64,000 nucleotides of DNA, from contig CM061091.1 of the NCBI GenBank assembly GCA_030770545.1, forward strand, positions 15,990,501 through 16,054,500. The letters run 5' to 3'. The DNA is from Macropodus opercularis. Its lineage: Eukaryota > Chordata > Actinopteri > Anabantiformes > Osphronemidae. Positions within the stretch are counted from its first letter, which is position 1. Every line of letters starts with the position of its first letter. Below are positions 59,721-64,000 of the stretch, in pieces. Made by a program: the position numbers and the translations under genes. The notes under the pieces were generated by a model, which was given only the letters and a program-made list of their open reading frames with translations, had not been told where the DNA came from and did no database searches.

Positions 59721-62700
59721 GTAAGTAAAAAAACTGCACTTTGTGTAATGGAAAATACTGAGGAAGCTGTTGAAACACTAGACCAGGCAGGATAACTAGA
59801 CTGAGGGTGATGCAAATAGACTAGACTATATTCAAATACACAGTTGGATGCGTCTGCCTTTTTGTTTCTTTTATTAGTTAGAAATCTTCAGAAAAATTCG
59901 TTAGAAAATCTGTGAAGAAATGCTGTGCGGTTGTATATGTAACTTTAGAGAAGTGAAGTGAATGTTACACACACGACAGTTCAACAGTCTTTGTGGACCA
60001 GAGAGTGACTTGATCATGAAAACAAACACGACACACTGTGACTTCTCTCCCGGCTGACGACCGCTACCTGCTCTGACTTCCTGCTTTATGGTATGGTTGG
60101 TTGTAAAACTGTTTCACAACTGTCAGTCTGTCACCTCTGTTCAGTTTGATCAGCTCACACATCATTTTTAATAACGCAGATTATTACAGAGCAAAGTGCC
60201 TGTCTTTTCTTGTGTCTGTGTGTACACAAATACTCCCACGACAGAGCTTTGTGGTCTGTTAAGGTGATGGCGTGTGAAAAAGTGTTTTTTCACAACCCAC
60301 TGTTCCATTTTGGGTTTTTGGGATTTTGGGCAGATCGAATGAGAAATGTGCCTGTAGTTTTCCAGCCGCAGTAGGTGTGGGCGATGTATTGCGGATAAAC
60401 ATTTCCTGTCTGCCCCAGTGAGGAATTTCTCTTTATGACTTCCTGTTTGACCTCTGTGGAAACTAATCAACCAAGTTATTCTTTCAAATTATCACATCCT
60501 CCCCTGAGCAAAAATGGAAGTTAGGCATGTTTTTGGCAATTTCTGTTGTGTTTCTTTGTGTCTATTATTATGATTATCCAGGCTACTACTTTAATTAGGT
60601 TTAACTGACATACTTGTTGTACCATAAATATCACTAACCTTCTTGGCTTTCTTCTTTTGGAACCTCATGCTGAATTATCCCATTTCAACTAATAAACCTT
60701 AGTTTCATACAGCGCAACATGCTTTCAGGTATGACTGTGAACTAGGTGTGGTAGGTGTTGCATAAGGCCCTGACTGTTTTTTTTTTTTTTTTTTTTTTTA
60801 ATTTATTTTTTATTGTTGAATATGCATCTGTAGTTTAAATAAATGGAAACACAAAGCCTAATAGAACAAATGACTCCACAAGCTGATGTTTAATTTCTTA
60901 GTTTGACCTTTTCCAGGGGGTTTTGCACCACATGGTCTTATTGGTCATGACCAGCAATGTTATTTGTGAGTCACAACATGCAGACTAATGAGTAATCCTA
61001 CACACTTAAGCGCTTTAAGTATATATCGGACAACAAGGATTCCAGACCAAGCAATCACACCCATGCTTTCCTGAAACGGTGCCCTGGAGACTATGGGTTG
61101 TGTGGTTTGGCCTGTCTCAGCAACTTGCTTAAAACCATTTTATGATATTTTGAGGGAGTGAAAACTGACTATTGTGTCTGACCAGAGCAAGATTGACGAG
61201 CTTCCTCTGACATAGCATCTAAGATGGGGAACATTTTCAGAGCAGGGCCCTGTCTAATGAAGCAGACTTAATAACATTGGTTGGATAAATGCTGAGTAAA
61301 GCCTTTAGCTTTGTCAAACCTAAAACTTGGACTGAAGTAAAAACAGATGTCGCAGGGTTTCACTCAAAGCAGTTGTCCCTTTGATTAACTACCTTCATGA
61401 GATACTGAGCTGTGTTTTGTGAGAATTAAATAAAAAAAAAAAAAGCTGATTCGACCCTCTGTTTGTTCTTGGCAAAGATCTTGCTATGACCTATGTCCTA
61501 ATGCGCAAATATTAAAGTCCAGTCACACCAAAATCCACCCAGTGACGTTTACTTGCACAGAAACAGGAGGAGACAAAAAGTGGGTTAAATGGTGTTTTCT
61601 AACACACTGGCATCATATTAACAGCAGCCATAGCATTTGTTCTCCTGCACTGTGAGAACATAAGCAAATAAATTATTTGCTGCTTCACTTCAAACCAGCT
61701 GAACTTTGACCTCATGATTTCATATGACAAAGTTCAACTAGAGCAAAATAGGCTAAATAGGTTGTTTGCAAATGTGACCACACCGTTTGATCAAGGGCAA
61801 GTCAGTTCACTGACAAAGAAAGCTGTCATATTAGAAGACTTAGAATGAAATATAAAAACATCTGTTCAACATAGTGAATAATTATCAGTAGATGTTTTGA
61901 GCTGTTGTGGCTTTTTTGCCCCAGGCTACTGAGGTTTAAGGCATCAATTAGTGGATTGGTGGATGAAGAGAAAATTAATTGGCAACAATTTTGTTGATTG
62001 ATGGTTGAAAAATGTGAGTTTTCTCAGCTTCCAGCTTCACAAACGTGTCCTCATACACTTAAAAGGCCGATACGTTTACGCTCGAACAAGAATGTCTATC
62101 ATTCCAAATGTTTTTCTTTGATTAATCAGAAAACTGCAGAGAAAATCAATATTCAGCTATATGACTGTAGTTTGTGATGAATTGTGTGATGCTCGATAAA
62201 ATGTGTCCAACAAGGACTGTGAGAGTCTGGAAAATCTGCAGTGAACTTAGGGTGGTTTTGTTTAGAGCTGCAACAAGTAGTAGAATAATTGATAGACAGA
62301 AAGTTAACTGGCAACAGTTTTGATAATTGATGGTTTAAAATGTCAAATCCATTTTTCTTTTAAAGTTATAAAACCACATTTTTGGTTGAACAAAACAAGA
62401 CATTTTAAGATTTTACTTTGAAAACCGTGACTTGACATTTGTCACAGTTTCTGACATTTAATTGATTGAATGGTTAATCAGTTTACGATCACCAGGTTAG
62501 GTACCTGCAGAGAAGGATGCACATTCAGTAGGTGTTCTGTGCTGACAATGTGATGCCAAACGCCAAATCATTTCCTCTGTAAAGCTTGGAGTAAATGATA
62601 TGGAACAGTCACATCTGTGTAGCCCTGCGCTTGTTATTGATGAGTCCTTTCTGTTCATTAACTTTGAAAGGTGAGCTATAACCACAAGTGATGACCAAAA

Positions 62701-64000
62701 TAAAGAGGCTCTCATGTTCGGCACCTCCCTGGCAATAGAACGTCACTGTTCACCGATTAAAACGAAGCCATTACTTTGAGCCGGCAACAAATGTGCCAAG
62801 CCTTTATTTTGCCTACAGCTGACGAAATGAGAGTTGCTTTGTGAGTGTGTGGCCATGCGGGCCGTGTCTGAGCTGTGGTGCTGTGTATGTCGCTGTGTAA
62901 CAGACTCTGCTGGTGTGTGCAGGTGTTGGAATTAAGCAGAGAGCTTGGGGGGAGGATCAAAGACTGCAGCTGGACAGGTTTCACTAGTCTAATGATGGTT
63001 GGTTTTAATTTTGCCTTCAGTCATTACGCTCATCCTGTGGTATCTACACTCACTCTGTCTTGTAGTCAGAAGGTGTCTGTATGTAGAAAGACCTTTGCAA
63101 AGACGGTAATTAAGAACGGCAAATCTAAAATCTTCCTGTGTTGTGCCATGTGCTTTGTCTGGAATTACATCTGAACAGCTTTCAATATAGTTTAATCTGC
63201 AGATTATTTCCTATTTGGTTTATAAAATATCACTAGTAATAAATGCCATCAGTCTTAGTTTTCTTCTTATCTGACTAATACGGGTCCGATACAATACATC
63301 TTTCTGTGATGCTGAAGCAAGAGAAAACTTGCTAAATGCTGAAACTATTTGCAGTCTCAATAAGTTAAGTTAGTTAAGTGATGTATGCTTTGAGATTTAA
63401 CCAAATGTTTAGACTAAATATTTCTCGTTTACAAAAATAGCCGGCTGATGTAGTGCATGTTGTTTAGGGCTTGTTGGCATGTTGGGCCAAAAGTCACGTG
63501 AAGTTCCCAACTCTTCTACTTCTGACAAGGTGAGCAAGACACTGACAAACATTAGCCGTTTGTCCAGGTGGAGACTGACGGCAGCAAATCTTGTCTTCAG
63601 CACCACTTGCCTCATCTGATCTACACCCTCTGTTTGTTTTATTCTTTAGGCGTCATTGGCCTGTTTTATCTTCTCCTCTTCACTGTCAGAGGCCACACTA
63701 AAAATGATGCCACTGAAGAATTTTATTGAATCTGGAATGAACATGGCATTGTTTTAAAAGTAAAAGACTGTCACGACCAAGTGGTGTGCAAATGGATTAC
63801 GCATCTCACTTTGACTCCACTTTTAGATTATGGGGCCATTTTAAACGAGGGGAATAATTAAATCTAAGTTTAAAGTAATAAAATTAAAAAAACAGCTGAC
63901 TCATTCAGTAGTAAATGGCATTAACGACCAACTTGCATCTAAGGATGGTTATTTTACATTTTAAAGACCTTTTCTTGCCCACATCATCAGGCTTGCACTG
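59721..64000 (+). other. furin: furin intron after the first coding exon
   Basis: No exon was seen. It contains a T23 tract (60777-60799), an A-rich run near 61430-61443 and two related repeat copies listed separately. Confidence 0.5.
61935..62360. repeat. Two diverged copies of a dispersed element in furin intron
   Basis: Copy 1, about 61945-62015, has GAAAATTAATTGGCAACAAT followed by TTTGTTGATTGATGGTT. Copy 2, about 62265-62345, has AGAGCTGCAACAAGTAG, then AGAAAGTTAACTGGCAACAG and TTTTGATAATTGATGGTT. Both resemble a common teleost repeat that begins GGGCTGCAACTAA and contains AATTAATCGGCAAC. The assignment is from memory. Confidence 0.6.

Overview
The window is nuclear DNA of a ray-finned (teleost) fish. 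It holds multi-exon protein genes with GT-AG introns (one AT-AC intron), polyadenylation signals, simple repeats and decayed retroelements. No viral, bacterial or CRISPR element was seen. Gene models were built by reading exons, splice sites and reading phase by eye and comparing them with remembered family sequences. No search was run.

Layout from left to right: (1) 1-8050, calretinin (calb2, +), exons 2-11; exon 1 was not found and probably lies left of the window. (2) 8051-10700, intergenic, with a decayed LINE reverse-transcriptase remnant on the minus strand. (3) 10879-17420, mitochondrial aspartate aminotransferase (got2, +), complete with 10 exons. (4) 18620-23405, lysosomal amino-acid transporter slc38a7 (+), complete. 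(5) 25805-29707, lysosomal protective protein/cathepsin A (ctsa, -), complete with 11 exons. (6) 31000-33656, an E2F4/5-class transcription factor (+), complete with 9 exons and one U12-type AT-AC intron. (7) 34060-37199, dynein regulatory complex subunit 4 (drc4/gas8, +), complete with 11 exons. (8) 39148-51289, stereocilin (strc, +), complete with 29 coding exons. (9) 53400-64000, the 5' end of furin (+), whose first coding exon is 59511-59720; the rest lies to the right.

From memory, CALB2, GOT2, SLC38A7, E2F4 and GAS8 all lie on human 16q, with GOT2 and SLC38A7 adjacent, so much of this block looks like old vertebrate synteny. ctsa, strc and furin map elsewhere in human.

Functional themes: got2 and slc38a7 both handle glutamate/glutamine. 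slc38a7 and ctsa are both lysosomal, and both have TFEB/MITF-type E-boxes near their putative promoters. drc4 is an axonemal gene with an RFX-like X-box and a forkhead site just upstream, and it follows an E2F4-class gene, a family known to act in multiciliated cells. strc encodes a hair-bundle protein.

The most notable observations are the AT-AC intron in the E2F gene, a 63-nt identical copy of part of strc exon 20 inside an upstream strc intron, the X-box/forkhead pair at drc4, the CLEAR-type sites at ctsa and slc38a7, and four ATTGG boxes spaced 31-32 nt apart in got2 intron 1. I found no wholly new gene system.
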